In this document: in pieces, positions 1-12,063 of the stretch
Layout: every line of letters begins with the position of its first letter
Position numbering within the stretch: position 1 is the first letter of the stretch
NCBI GenBank assembly: GCA_029931535.1
Contig: JAQPZY010001664.1
Span: 1,730,501-1,794,500 of the forward strand
Direction: 5' to 3'
DNA length: 64,000 nucleotides
Origin: Margaritifera margaritifera
Lineage: Eukaryota > Mollusca > Bivalvia > Unionida > Margaritiferidae
Notes under the pieces: generated by a model
What the model saw: only the letters and a program-made list of their open reading frames with translations
Database searches by the model: none
Told to the model about the DNA's origin: nothing
Translations under genes and position numbers: made by a program

Positions 1-560
1 GTGATAAACCATCCTTACTGGATGAATCCTATCAAGCAGGAATATTTGAAAAAAAAAAAATTCAATACTTACTGGAGAATGATTTTTATAGAATCAAGTA
101 AAAGTAACTGGAGTTCACCATGTATTCTTGTTCCTAAACCAGATAATGCATTCCGCATGTGTACTGAGTATAGAAAAGGAAACAGCATCACCAAAAACGG
201 ATTCATTTCCAGTGCCAAGAATTGATTATTGCATCGACAAAATTGTAAATGCGACATATGTCACCAAGTCTAACATTTTAAAAGGATTCTGGCAAATTCC
301 ATTGACGGAAAGAGCAAAAGAAATGTCGGCATTTGCAACTCCAGATAGGCTTTGTCAGCATCAAGTGATGCCAGGAATGAAAAGTTCTCGGGCAACATTG
401 CAATGTCTAATGAACACGTTAACATCTGGTCTCGATAATTGTGACGCATACATCGAGGACGTCATTATCTATAACGACACCTAGGAAGATCACTTGGAAA
501 CCATTCGGAAATTCTTCTATCGACTCAGTGACTGCAGCTGCACTCTCACGCGTATAGAAG
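1..560 (+). pseudogene. Degenerate Ty3/gypsy reverse transcriptase fragment
   Basis: Two overlapping frames carry the palm region of a Ty3-type reverse transcriptase. The first has the segment around SSPCILVPKPD, corresponding to the usual SPxVLVxKKDG block. The second has FPVPRIDYCIDKI, a KGFWQIPLT block (normally KGYWQIPL) and AFATPD. The active-site box reads YIEDVIIYND instead of Y-[IV]-D-D, so one catalytic aspartate is Glu. A frame change near 200 and a stop at 481-483 break it further. It enters from the left edge of the window. The LTR at 727-1367 lies only about 170 bp downstream with no RNase H or integrase between, so most of pol was deleted. Family assignment is firm; the lineage within Ty3 is not resolved. 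Confidence 0.85.
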
Positions 561-726
561 TAATATATTGCTTTATTTTATGTATATTTTATCTAATTAA
601 GCCGAGTGTCATTCTTAAGACATCTTCCTATGTAATTTGTATTATTATAGTATCATATGCATATTTGACAAATATATAAAAGAAAGCTTTATTGCATAAA
701 TCTTTCTTTTTCTTTATGTGAGGAGG

Positions 727-1367
727 TGTTATGAATATTTAATCTATGATGTGTGTTTAAATCTTGTCCATGAAGGTAAGTTGTACTTTAGATTCTGGTC
801 ACTTGTAAACAGAATGTTTACAAGCATTTGAGTTCAAGGCCATTCTTATTTACAGTTAGACTGTTGTTTTTTTCCATTGGATTGCTTAACATCCTGTTAG
901 GATATAGATCAAGCGATAATGTGTATAAATAGGGATTTGGTAAACTGTTTTAGATCAGTCTGTAGGAATCCATTTGCGATCAGATTTTACATTGGACTGT
1001 TGAAATCAGATATAATTCAAAGGAGTTATTTATTTAATATATAGTCATTATAATTACTAAAGTGCTCATTGACTTTTGAATTAATTCATTACTTTGGACT
1101 TTTGTGAACCCATTCAAAGACATTCTGGATTGTGTCATTGTGTTATATCAGGACATTCAAGATTACTGGAACTCATTCCGAACATTCTATATTTTTGGAC
1201 TTGTGATTAGGACATTTAGGATTATTTGGAATTTGATTCACAATATTGTAAGTATCTTTTGAATTTCACTTTGCATTGTAGGGAACTACATTGCTTGTTG
1301 ATATTACTTACATTGTTGGTTTCACTTTCTTTCTGTTACATATTTTTTAAGACCAAGAGTCGTAACA
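727..1367 (+). repeat. LTR (641 bp), probably 3' LTR of the Ty3 relic at 1-560
   Basis: The sequence starts TGTTATGA and ends TCGTAACA, giving near-perfect short terminal inverted repeats with TG...CA ends. It is immediately preceded by a purine run (GTGAGGAGG, about 718-726) that fits a polypurine tract, which marks it as a 3' LTR on the plus strand. A TATAAATAGG-like box occurs near 924. The final 30 bp (TGTTACATATT followed by GTCGTAACA) resemble the end of the solo LTR at 10264-11168, so the two belong to related families. No target duplication can be tested because the 5' end is outside the window. Confidence 0.7.
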
Positions 1368-1416
1368 GGACAATAAAACAAAACGTTACTATATTGCAAT
1401 TTTGTCCATATAGATA

Positions 1417-1484
1417 TACATACATACATACATACATACATACATACATACATACATACATACATACATACATACATACATACA
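1417..1484. repeat. (ATAC)n microsatellite
   Basis: About 17 uninterrupted ATAC units. They create a spurious open frame (His-Thr-Tyr-Ile repeats) on the plus strand. Confidence 0.97.
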
Positions 1485-2743
1485 TTTAAACGACCATACG
1501 TGATTGTGACATGTTAAAAAGTAGGGAGCTATATAAATATGTTTTTTAACGGGAATCTTTCTCGAGACCTCTGTTACACTATGAAGTCAGTAGTACCACT
1601 GCGTAAACAATGACAAAAACAACGTTGTGCTGAGTCAAGTGTATTATAAATCTGCTGAGAATCGGATACAGGGACTTTATGTTTCAATTTGAGTGTCAGT
1701 AATGTGCTGTAGCAAAAACATTACCCATTAAAATTCTGAGAGAGAGAGAGAATATCTGCGTGTTTTGAGTAGATATAAGGAAATATTTCACAAGCGAAGA
1801 GGGAAACTCGTGACAATACAAAATGTTTCCACTTACAGAGTGAAATATTTTCTTATAAACGTAGATTTCGTTTTTATTATATATTGTTTAGGTCAATAAC
1901 TGTCCATTTGCATGGATTTTTTTCTCCATTCTCTCCCAATGTGATTAATAGGTCAACTACTACATCGATAAACAGAAGTTCCGAAATTGTACAATAATTA
2001 TAAGACAGCGACCTTTTTACAAATTTAATTTGTAAATATATATCGCTTCAAATTGTGTATTGTATTTTGTCCAATTAATGACTGATTTCAAACAAAAATG
2101 AATTTTTAAAAAAATTTTGTTAACACATTTCTTGCGCGGATTAATACAGTGAACATTGTTGGGGCGGAGGTTCAGTAGAAACATCACAGAGGTCGCATCC
2201 GACAAATATCAGAACGTAACATCTTTAAAACAAAATATTTAATGATTGTGAGTTTACTTCATTGGAATTTTGGTTCTTTATTTCTGCATCAAAACGTGAA
2301 TTGCTGGCCTTGGCAAGTATGTAGTCTCGTTCGGTAACAAACGCTGCACACACATTTTAATTCTTACTATATTTCGGTTGACAATCAACACTCATCAATG
2401 CTAAGTTTCTACGTCGTTTTCAAACATGATTATGATTGTGTTGAGAGTTAAAATCGCTACTTAAACAATTTTTATTACTGTATTTATTCAAGAGTTTTTT
2501 CCCCAAAATGTGTCCATTTGTAGTAGAATGTAAGAGGTATACGATTCTGTATGGGTGACACAGAATATCGAATAGCAACAGGTCATGAAAGTTCAATCAC
2601 TAAACTAATTTAAAAGAAGTTCATACTTGAAGCCTACTTTGTGTTGATTGGAGTTCGTTTTTATGCATTTTTTATGGCGCCTACTTTTTGATAATGTATA
2701 CTAGAGGGTCTACAGTCTTCAAACATTTTAAGATCTTTTCATC

Positions 2744-2745
<2 letters not shown>
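1485..2745. other. No recognisable gene
   Basis: AT-rich sequence without a convincing reading frame or motif. A short (AG)n occurs at about 1738-1750. Confidence 0.6.

Positions 2746-2797
<52 letters not shown>
2746..2797. repeat. (GA)n microsatellite
   Basis: Pure GA dinucleotide run of about 26 units. Confidence 0.97.
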
Positions 2798-2800
<3 letters not shown>

Positions 2801-2964
2801 AGCAAAAGAAGAATAAAAACTAAATATGCCTAATTATGGAAGTACGGATTTGAATAACATAAGGGCATTTCCGAAATGGGAAAAGAAAGAAGTTCCAAAA
2901 GTGATATCACCACTGTGGAGATAAAAGTGGTGTCGTCACGGTGGCGACATCATTTTTCTCCCCC

Positions 2965-2965
<1 letters not shown>

Positions 2966-3037
<72 letters not shown>
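2966..3037. repeat. (TA)n microsatellite
   Basis: About 36 TA units. The open frame crossing it (2876-3370) is an artefact of the alternating Tyr-Ile codons. Confidence 0.97.
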
Positions 3038-3039
<2 letters not shown>

Positions 3040-3429
3040 ATATTTGTACAAATCTGACAACGAACAGTGCAAAACTAGTTGTTTAACTAGCCTATGCGCT
3101 TTCGACTCTCACAGAGTCTTTATGAAAGGCAAAATTACGAAACAGAGACAAACAAGACAAACAATAAACACCAAACAAAACGTTGAATTTACACAACTTT
3201 ACATGATTATGGATCTGATAAAAGTATTATTTCAAAATTGTCGATATCGCGCCTTATATATCATAGCACAAGACAATATTCACTACTCATTGAATCATGA
3301 AGAAGAAGAGTCTTTATTCATTTCAATAGCCCAAAAGGAATGTGAGTATACATTTTTTTCAATGAATTGAATTGAATGACAGATAGTACAATAAACAACA
3401 AGGTATCATCATCTATAGTCTACAATATA

Positions 3430-3788
3430 CATTTATAAGTATCGGAACTAGAGAATCAAGAGTATCTGCCTTTGTTACACGCGGGATATGTTTCAAAGCA
3501 ACGATGACTTTGAAATACGAACTAGAAATAATATTGCAACATTTTATTCAGACAAAATGTGTAGTGGCTGCCTTATTTGTTTTGCTTGATAGAAAGATAA
3601 AGAGAGATTTAATAAGCCAGCCTGAGACTCGTGTATTATATTATTGTTTTCTGCCCATTTATGCAAGCGTTTATTCAATATAGATGCGAATATTTTGCAC
3701 AATGCATTTATTAGAGAAATTCCCCATGTAATTGCTTGGGTCGTTCATACTATCATTCTTAAATATCTGACATATTATATTTTGTGAC
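3430..3788. repeat. Duplicate of a composite LINE segment (partner 6855-6957 plus 8345-8602)
   Basis: Positions 3430-3530 match 6855-6957 and positions 3531-3788 match 8345-8602 almost base for base. The two halves are contiguous here but lie 1.39 kb apart in the other copy. The second half, read on the minus strand, encodes the NYxG...NALCKIFASILNKRL-type block of a LINE reverse transcriptase. This copy therefore looks like an internally deleted duplicate of the 6855-8602 unit. Confidence 0.85.
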
Positions 3789-3969
3789 AAAGAAATCATA
3801 ATAAGAAACGAAATTGCATATGCATGCAGATGCAGACCAATGCAAACGAAATAAGCAGATTAATTCACAAAATTTCTCCGTAGAAGAAAGAGATATATAC
3901 ATTATTAAAGGCAATAATTTGAAGATAAAATCAGAAGTTATGTAATTCAAATTCATATTGAAATGGTTG

Positions 3970-4395
3970 TCAGTCAAAATATTTACAAGATCTATGACTA
4001 TACGACGGTATTTCTATGATTAAAAGCTTTATAAATGTAAGTGGCAAATTATTCAAAATTCTAGCATTCTGGGTATTCACAAGTTCTATAAATTTAAACA
4101 TACACGGTCTTTTTCTGAAATATTTCTCTATATATTTGGCTCTTAGATCTGTATACAATAAGCATTCAGGGACAAAATGATACTCATCTTCAAGGAGGTT
4201 ACAAATAGAACAAAGTCTATCATGAATTGGTTTATATGGTCTCGCCCATCTACCAGCTTCAACTTCGAGTCTGTGAGAGGATACTGTAAATTTAGCAACT
4301 GCATTTCTATATTTCAAAGAAAAGATGCTGTCAAGGTAAAGTTTTGATCCGAATTTGCAATATTTACATAAAATCATGTAAAAGAAACAACACAA
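3970..4395 (-). pseudogene. C-terminal remnant of a LINE (non-LTR retrotransposon) ORF2
   Basis: A 141-residue open frame carries the motif CSICNLLEDEYHFVPECLLY, the Cys-x2-Cys...EDE-x-HF-x3-C box found near the C terminus of many invertebrate LINE ORF2 proteins. Just before it is the block VSSHRLEVEAGRWARP, which sits at the same place in such proteins. There is no reverse transcriptase core attached, so this is a 5'-truncated copy. The same box recurs on the plus strand near 9430 and 59440, showing at least three insertions of related LINEs in the window. Confidence 0.8.
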
Positions 4396-4959
4396 AACAT
4401 TCTGTGAAACTGTTCATACTAGACCCCAAAACACAGGGAAAGCCGGGATATGTACTACTACTCAAACCTTAAAAGAATATCCACTAGAAAATAATCACAA
4501 AGCAAAATATAAATTTTCGAAAAAGGACAGAAAAGCATTTTATCTTTGTAAGATGACCAAAAAAATACCATCACTGAAAAACACAAAGCGATTTTTATAG
4601 AGACAATATATTACAAATGCCTAATGACGAAGAATTCTACCAGGAAATAACTGGACAAGCTGATACAATTATGTAAAGACTAATAAGCGTTTCATTATAT
4701 GTATGTACGTCGCCTGTCTCGACTATTTCCACAACTCTTGCCTGTATGCTCGTTAATGAATTATTTATGTTTATAAAGGAGAGTAAAGTATAAGTTGAAA
4801 AACTTGTTTCCAATCCTTTTGCCCTGTATACGTAATTGTGATTTTCTTGGCAATAAAATATATTTAAACAAATCTAAACACGAAAAACAACAACGTAATT
4901 GAAAAATATGGAAATTACCATAATAAGAAAGAATAGGATTATTTAACAAATGTTTAACA

Positions 4960-6470
4960 TTTTACACATTTTTGTATGGCCCGTCCCGAAAATTCACAAA
5001 AGTAATATCGTCACAGAAAAAATTTAGAAGCATGATTTGGAATATTAAAAAATAAACAGGCCTGAAGATGTGAAATTTAGACCTTCCGATTGAAGTTATA
5101 ACATTTGCACACAAGACTATTTTCTTTGCTTGATATTATATTAAAACCACTTTGCAAATAAGGTCCTCGTTTGTAACGGCTGATATTGATTTTCTCAACC
5201 AATAATTGAATAAGTTGAGCTTGTTCTTGAACGTAAAGTATTTTACTTTTTTGGAAATTATTATATAGAGAAAAAAGGCACGACTATGGGCACTAAAGTA
5301 GCACCAACTTATGTTACGTTAGTCTTGGGATACTTGGAAGAGACATTATTTGACAGAACGAGGGAAAAACACGGAAAAGAATTTTGGCGATTTCTTTGAG
5401 AAAGAACTGGAAGAGATATTTAGACAACTGTTTCTTAATATTTAGTAAACATATATCTACAAAAGAATACTTCCAGCAAGTGAATAATTTACTTCCAGCC
5501 ATAACATTCTCAAAACATTGGAGTGAAATAAGTATTCCGTTCCTGAAAATACTCATCAAATTATGTGGAACCAGATTTCTACTGATATTTATAGTAAACC
5601 CTTTAATACACATAACAATCTTAACTTTAAATCTTGTCATCCCAAACGTATACAAATGAACATTCATTTTAATCTTTCATCAAGAGTGATAATAATTGTA
5701 AAGGATAAACATACACAAGAATAGAGACTCGCAGAATTACAGGAGTATCTTCGCCGACAAAACTACCCAGAAGAAATCATCTATCAAGGAATACTGAGAG
5801 AAAAAAAAGAAATGGACCATTCAAGGGAGATAACAATAAGAACAGTAACCATCATCAAATGAAATTCCATTAATTTCAACTTATAACCCACGGAACACTA
5901 ATATTTCCCAATGGTACTGAAATGTTAACAGTTACTTCGTCGTAGTAATAAATTGAGAATTTGTTTTAAAGAAAGAATTAATTGTAAGACACAACTAAAC
6001 AATTCTAAGCAAATTCTTACCAAGTCTTAACTTAACTTTATTAAAAGAAAGGACCGAGTAACTAAATGTAGTACGAGTATATGTAAAACATGTTCTAATA
6101 TAAGAGAAGGAGACTCAATTAAATTTAATTTTAAAAATGGCATGCTTTGCTATTTAAAGTTAAACAAGACATGGATTCAAATTCTAAAATGGTGACTTAT
6201 GCATTGATCCGTCTGAAATGTGAATCTTGTTACATAGGTCAGAGGAAAAATTAACTAAGAAACACAATTACAGCACATAGACAGCAAACAAGAACTGAAG
6301 ACATCGATTATTAATAGTTAATAAACATCTACATACATGTTCAAGACGAAACTTCAAAGTCCTCACCTTATATAAATTATCTACTGATAATGAATGTTTA
6401 AGATAAGAAAAGGAACTTATTTCATTCGCACTCAACATCCAGACCTTAATAGTTATAACTAAATGCATTG
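4960..6470 (+). pseudogene. Penelope-like element: degenerate RT plus GIY-YIG endonuclease
   Basis: Penelope-like elements encode a reverse transcriptase followed by a GIY-YIG nuclease. Near 4970 is a weak PKIHK block. At 5287-5345 the frame reads GTKVAPTYVTLVLGYLEETL, the RT block preceding the active site. At 5400-5430 is WKRYLDNCFLIF, where the catalytic YxDD has become YLDN. After a spacer, 6205-6460 holds the nuclease: CESCYIGQ, then LRNTITAHRQQ, then NKHLHTCSRRNFKVL and the conserved downstream block STDNECLR. Several stops and frame changes separate the parts, so it is dead. The order and spacing leave little doubt about the family; the upstream boundary is uncertain. Confidence 0.85.
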
Positions 6471-6779
6471 AAACTTTGCGTGCTGGTTAGCATATGTTCA
6501 TCGTAAAATTCCTTAAATTTGACTTTTCTGAATGTTTGTTTAAGACTGTATTTTAAATCACATAGGTTACGTTGACAGCGTGCATAAATATGCATTGTTT
6601 CTGACATCACTGTACACGGGTCACGCGAAAGCATTCCATAATATAGTGTGGACCATACGTTAAGCATGCGCGTGGACATAATTTTATGGAGTGTCAGAAA
6701 AAGACACGGTTGATGTCCCCTGTTCTCAAGATTGGCAAGATTTCCCTAGCGACACGACTTCTGTTTTTAATCTAGTTCG

Positions 6780-7990
6780 TTTTGCATGGACTTAAATCAA
6801 ACCCTGGACCTCGACATGGATTGGGCAGACATGGGAGACCACCAAGAAATCAGGCATTTGTAAGTATCGGACCTAGATAATCAAGAGTATCTGCCTTTGT
6901 TACACTCGGGGACATGTTTCAAAGCAAAGATGACTTTGAAAAAACGAACTAGAAATGTGTATGGTATGAATGCATGGCTTAATAGAGATCAAACAAGGCG
7001 TACCACCGACAAAACTCAACCGGGAACAATGCCTGCAGGATCGATGAGAGTAACATTCAAACGTTTTCCTCAATCACAATCACAATTACTTTTGCCACAA
7101 GAGGAACCAGGGTCCGCATGGGTGAAAAGTGGAGCAACATTGAAAACGCAATAAGAGAATACACAAGGCAGACTTTGGATTTAGATCAATCTAAAATTGG
7201 AATTGAACGGAATTCTACGTTCGAAGCGGAGTCCTAGGACTGCAATTACTAAGATTTCCGTTTTTAAGATACGAAACAGTTTTGAAAAATACCCCAAAAT
7301 AACTAAGACAGCCCGAGAATAGGCACAGGAGGAAGAGAGAAATGTAGAAGCATCTGGAAATAACATTGAATATCATGACGTTCCAGAAGTAGCTGAACCG
7401 AATATCCGTGTTTCTGAAGACTTTCCAAAAAGAGTACGTCGGGCACGAACTAATCTGTATCCTTTCTTTATCCAGGCACTCGGGGATGGTAAAGCAGCTT
7501 CCTTTAAATATAACATCTTCGAGACTTATGCTCATGATACGATGAATATAAAGGGCTTTAAGAGTTTCATACGTGTCCGAGATCACGAATTTAATTACAT
7601 GTTATTCTGGAGGTATTGCGGTCTATATAAAAGAACAAGTAATATATACTTTCAACATTTATCAACTTGAGAATAAATCTAAAAATATTGTTTGTCTGAA
7701 ATTTTCTTCCAGTGTACAAACCCTTTATCAGACCTAACTGTTGGTGTAGTATATATGGCACCTGAACACTCCTTAATATATACAGGTGTTTTTACCATTA
7801 TTGAAAACTAATCGGCACAGTATAGAGTTATGTATCCAAATCACAAATTTATTATTGAGATTTTGATGCTTATACCTCCACAAAACCTGACTTTATTATA
7901 TATGATGGTAATAATGTTATGGATAAGGATGCAGCCTATGTCGAGGATAGGGGGGGGGGGATTACTTATAGTTAGATCAATCATTATTAA
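6780..7990 (+). pseudogene. LINE 5' part: NPGP (2A-like) remnant and APE endonuclease fragment
   Basis: At 6788-6815 a frame reads GLKSNPGPRHG followed by RPPRNQAF. NPGP is the hallmark end of a 2A ribosome-skipping peptide, known at the start of ORFs in several invertebrate non-LTR retrotransposons, but the usual D-[VI]-E before it is lost and a stop lies close upstream. From about 7608 the frame reads SGGIAVYIKEQV, and after a frame change GVVYMAPEHS: the GG[IV]AxYI and G[SV]VY[IV]PPExS blocks of the LINE apurinic endonuclease. Many stops are present. It is likely related to the LINE pieces at 8345-9760, with rearrangement between. Confidence 0.7.
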
Positions 7991-8344
7991 CATATATAAC
8001 CACCTTCATGATTGATAATGGGATTCAATCCACTCACCAAGTAATTATATTTCACTTGGGTCTAGTTTATTCCATTTTCCTCACAGCTGAACATAATGAA
8101 ATTATTCCTCCAAGAGATGGCTAGCTTTACTGTCAGTCAGTTGTTTTTCCATAAGGCTGGTAAATGTTTTCATTCATAAGTTTTTATACAAAGTTAAGAA
8201 AAGCCATTGTAGCTTGATAAACATACTGACCTTGGATAAAAAGTTGGTCAGTGTACTTTTTATAGAGTTAATCTTAGGAAGAATGAAACTTTGACATAGG
8301 CGGAGAGTGTTTTGGCAACATTTAGCGTGCAAAGATTGCTGGTC

Positions 8345-8620
8345 ATATTGCAACATTTTATTCAGACAAAATGTGTAGTGGCTGCCTTATTTGTTTTGCT
8401 TGATAGAAAGATAAAGAGAGATTTAATAAGCCAGCCTGAGACTCGTGTATTATATTATTGTTTTCTGCCCATTTATGCAAGCGTTTATTCAATATAGATG
8501 CGAATATTTTGCACAATGCATTTATTAGAGAAATTCCCCATGTAATTGCTTGGGTTGTTCATACTACCATTCTTAAATATCGGACATATTATATTTTGTG
8601 ACCACTCCACTTAGAAATTC
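8345..8620 (-). pseudogene. LINE reverse transcriptase fragment
   Basis: Read on the minus strand, this holds an NPSNYMG block (usually NYRGISL), then INALCKIFASILNKRL, HKWAENNNIIHESQAG and, in another frame, SFYQAKQIRQ. These are consecutive blocks of the fingers/palm of a non-LTR reverse transcriptase. Frame changes break it. It lies in opposite orientation to the endonuclease piece on its left and the C-terminal piece on its right. The same segment occurs at 3531-3788. Confidence 0.75.
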
Positions 8621-8959
8621 GCCATTTCAAAGAGTGTATTTAAAACACATTAAGAAATGAAACAAGGCATGGTAAAGTCCACTAGTAACTATAAAGTTTT
8701 TCTTTATTTGTAATTGGTTTATTCAATTCAAATTTGCCATTCTCGTTTCTTGCAATACCATCATCGTTATCAATATTATATCTATTAGACATTAAAAAGG
8801 AACGAAAAGAGTCTAATCTGGAAAATTGGAGGATCCGTCTCTGTCATCACTACAAAGTTTGATATAAAGGGAAACAACAGAGCAGATTACACAGAGGCTG
8901 TACATACGTAAATATGTTATTGGCATTACAAAACATGCACCAAATGTTTGTATCTACAA

Positions 8960-9760
8960 TGATTTAAGCAGAATGCCAATGCAAGTAGTACGATACAGTA
9001 TAATACTTAAGTATTGGTTCAAATTACTAATAATGACTGATAACTGATTTCCAAAACAAAGTTATAATCTACAGTTACTTTGAGGACAACACTGAATATT
9101 GGACAAATAAAGTTAAACATTTCTTGTTTGCACACAGAATGGGCAAAGTAAATCAAGAGGTGTGTGATGAGAACCTCTTTTTCAATATATTTAAACAGTG
9201 ATCTAAAGATATGTTTCTACTAAAACTAAACTGGAGATTTAAATTCAATGCATATATTACGATTTTATAATATTAGAACCGACTTCAATTGTCAATAGCA
9301 TATAGATTGTTTAACTTCTTCATACAGTGTTCACGTACTAAGTATATTCAGAAACGGAAATCCCTATAATGGTAAATATAGGTAGGTTTAAAAATATCAC
9401 CAATATTTAAAGACTGTACCCATTTTGTGAAGATATAGAAGATGAGTTTCACTTTGTTGTTAAATGTCCCATGTATAATAATTTGATACATGCTTATTAA
9501 TCTTCAGAGATTTACTGTAATGCAAATTACATTAGGTTATATAACTTTATGCAGAGAATTAGCAATAATGTTCATCTCTTACATTATTTTGCTCTTTATC
9601 AAGCAAAATCTTTAAAAGTTAAAGAGTAAGTGTGTTCATCCTAGAATTTGTATGTCTCCTGGTTTGTACCATAATTTTACATATGTATGTAATTTGGGCC
9701 TGTGGCCTATGTTAAAAGAAGAAGAATAAAGATTATTATTAACCATTTCAGACTCATGAA
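8960..9760 (+). pseudogene. LINE C-terminal region and 3' end
   Basis: Broken frames carry VVRYSIILKYWFKLL, FLFAHRMGK and, near 9430, CEDIEDEFHFVVKCPMYNN, the EDE-x-HF-x3-C box of LINE ORF2 C termini. About 250 bp later comes a 3' end with GGGCCTGTGGCCTATG followed by AATAAAGATTATTATT, the kind of short (ATT)n tail with which such LINEs finish. Multiple stops show it is old. Confidence 0.75.
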
Positions 9761-10263
9761 AAATTTAAATGGGATACTTTATACATTGTATCAATACACT
9801 AATATATTTTCACAAAGTAATTGTATCAAACCTATATTTGGGGTAATTAAAAAAAATACATTCATTTAATTTGCATGGACCACTTATACATTGTATCAAT
9901 ACATTCAAATATTTTCAAACATACAGTACAGGGTCTCCGTTGAATGCATTTCCTATGTGTAGGCTCAGACTCCGACTGTGAATGGTTTTTAATGGTTATG
10001 TTAGCCTTGCTAATATGTTTCTACAGTTTGTTAATACAGGTGTTGTGTGTATATATATGCATGTGTGTAAAGGTTTATACCTTGCCCTAACAACCATGAC
10101 GTAATTTACATAACAATCACATCAAATTCTTTAATTATGAAATTACTTTGAAAGTGTAATGTACTGACCTGAAATGCATCCTCATGTATTCTTTTCAGGC
10201 AGGTACTAAACTATGTACCATATAGGTACAAACTGGACATAACTGCATTCGACACAGGCCCTG
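9761..10263. other. No gene; short imperfect direct repeat
   Basis: The segment TTATACATTGTATCAATACA occurs at about 9780 and again at about 9886, each followed by related AT-rich sequence. No coding signal seen. Confidence 0.5.
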
Positions 10264-11168
10264 TGTTACGGAATTATGTATCATCTTTAAATTATAATAT
10301 AGTTTTCATTTGGTTTACGACATTTGTATTATAATTCTTTAATTCAGTAGCCGACGCTATTGTATACCTTATTTACGGAATGTCAACACGAGTCATTGCT
10401 TCTGTCTAAGGAAATCAATAATTATGTCAGTCAACTTAACAACATGGTGAGTCACGTGATTAGCGCGTGGTGATTCGTGACCTGGATCCCACGTCTCAAT
10501 AAGAAGTCAACAACTTGTTGATTTGAAATAAGATATAAAAATCGCAGTGCGAAGGTACTTTTATCGGTGACATGCGCGACCTAGTTTCTGATTGGATCAG
10601 TAAAAGTTGTTTACAAGGAAAGATTGAATTGTTTTAGAATGCAGTTAAGGGTTTTCAATTCTCTTTTACGAAGTTAGAGACTATAAAACTAGATTTCAGT
10701 CACTGCTTGGACATTCTTTATAGTTACTTCAGCTCGTAAAAGTCATAGAGGAATTTGTTTATTGTTTGTGATAGTCAGATTGAGAAATCTTATTTCTAAC
10801 TAGTACTTTTTGGATTACGTACTAAAGATCTGAACATTATTCTACTCCGTTGGAATTAGCGGAAATATTTCTAGAACTTTTGGGATATTCTACGTTCACA
10901 GGAACTTACCTGGAATTAATTGTTAGCACATAAGCACATTAGTGTCCTCATTCGGAATACCTTTGGACAGTTTACAGATTAGTGAATTCTATAGAACAAT
11001 TTAGGATTATGTAAGGAATTTCTACACTATAAGTTATTTTTAATTCTTTCACTTTGTTTGTTTCAAATATTTTATATTTGTAGGAAATTAAATTTGTATT
11101 TTAGAAATTGTGAAAGCTTGTTTGAGTCTTTCTTTATTTTGTTACATATTCAACCGCTAGTCATAACA
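10264..11168 (+). repeat. Solo LTR (905 bp) with 4-bp target duplication
   Basis: It begins TGTTACGG and ends TCATAACA, with TG...CA ends and short inverted repeats. The base quartet CCTG precedes it (10260-10263) and follows it (11169-11172), a target-site duplication, so this is a solo LTR left by recombination between two LTRs. The end (TGTTACATATT then GTCATAACA) resembles the LTR at 727-1367; the strand is taken from that similarity. No internal element sequence is attached. Confidence 0.75.
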
Positions 11169-11313
11169 CCTGTAGAACACATTTGAAAGTGTACCAAAAT
11201 ATAAAGTGCTCTGTGTAAATTGCAAAAGCGCTTGAAAGAATAAAACATGAATATATTATTTAATTTTTTTTAAAAAAGTCTATGTATGAACAGGCACATG
11301 GACCTATTCACGT

Positions 11314-11830
11314 TTGTTACACACACACACATTCGGGGTTACTCTCTTCCTCAATGCCCAAAACTTGCAACAGATCATTTGGAAGCATTGGCACCATATA
11401 GAATCTTCTGAACGTCTGGAGGGCATATTTCAAGAAGTTCATATGGTTGCGTACCGTAGACCTAAAATTATCAAGGAGCATCTGGCATGTGCCAATGTTA
11501 TTTCAAACAAGACCACAGATCAGGCACATACTGCTGCAAAGACTAGCGCCTAATTTGCAAACATATGCCCGAGACCATATTGTTCAGAAGTTTCACAACA
11601 GGAGTTAGCTTTACTATCAATCAGAAGTTAGGATGTCAAACCAAAAGCATAATTAATCTATCTTCTGACATGCAAGATCTATTCAACACACTATTTTGGT
11701 GAAACCACCGATTTCAGAAAACGAATTAATATCTACAACAGCTACATTCGCTACAAAATAAATGTAAAGCTTGCTAACCACTACAACTAAACTGGGCATT
11801 CAATCGAGTCTCTCAAGACGCTACCGATCG
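11314..11830 (+). pseudogene. Second Penelope-type fragment (linker plus GIY-YIG)
   Basis: The frame 11314-11553 ends a reverse-transcriptase-linked region with MVAYRRPKIIKEHLACANV, matching the VAYRRxxNIxDxLV block that precedes the nuclease in Penelope-like proteins. After stops, 11680-11760 reads LLTCKIYSTHYFGETTDFRKRINIY, with YFGET matching the Y[IV]GET core of GIY-YIG and the FRKR arginines. ANHYN..GH follows. Not the same family as the element at 4960-6470, because the nuclease block is clearly different. Confidence 0.7.
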
Positions 11831-12063
11831 AATCTAACCTGTAGTAGACCGATATAGAACACACACATAAGGAACAATACTGAATACTGCAATTTAAAAC
11901 TCATTGGGAATTTGGCACAAATAAAGAAATCTAACCGTCCCAATGCAGTCTTATCAAACTTCCAGTCAGGCATTAGTTTATCATCCATACACAATTCTTG
12001 CAATATTATTTACCCAAGTAAATATTCTGTAACTGTCTACAATTATTATTATTATTATTTTAT

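Noticed and set aside
5314..5667. 117-residue minus-strand frame
   Set aside because: Antisense shadow of the Penelope-like reverse transcriptase on the plus strand.
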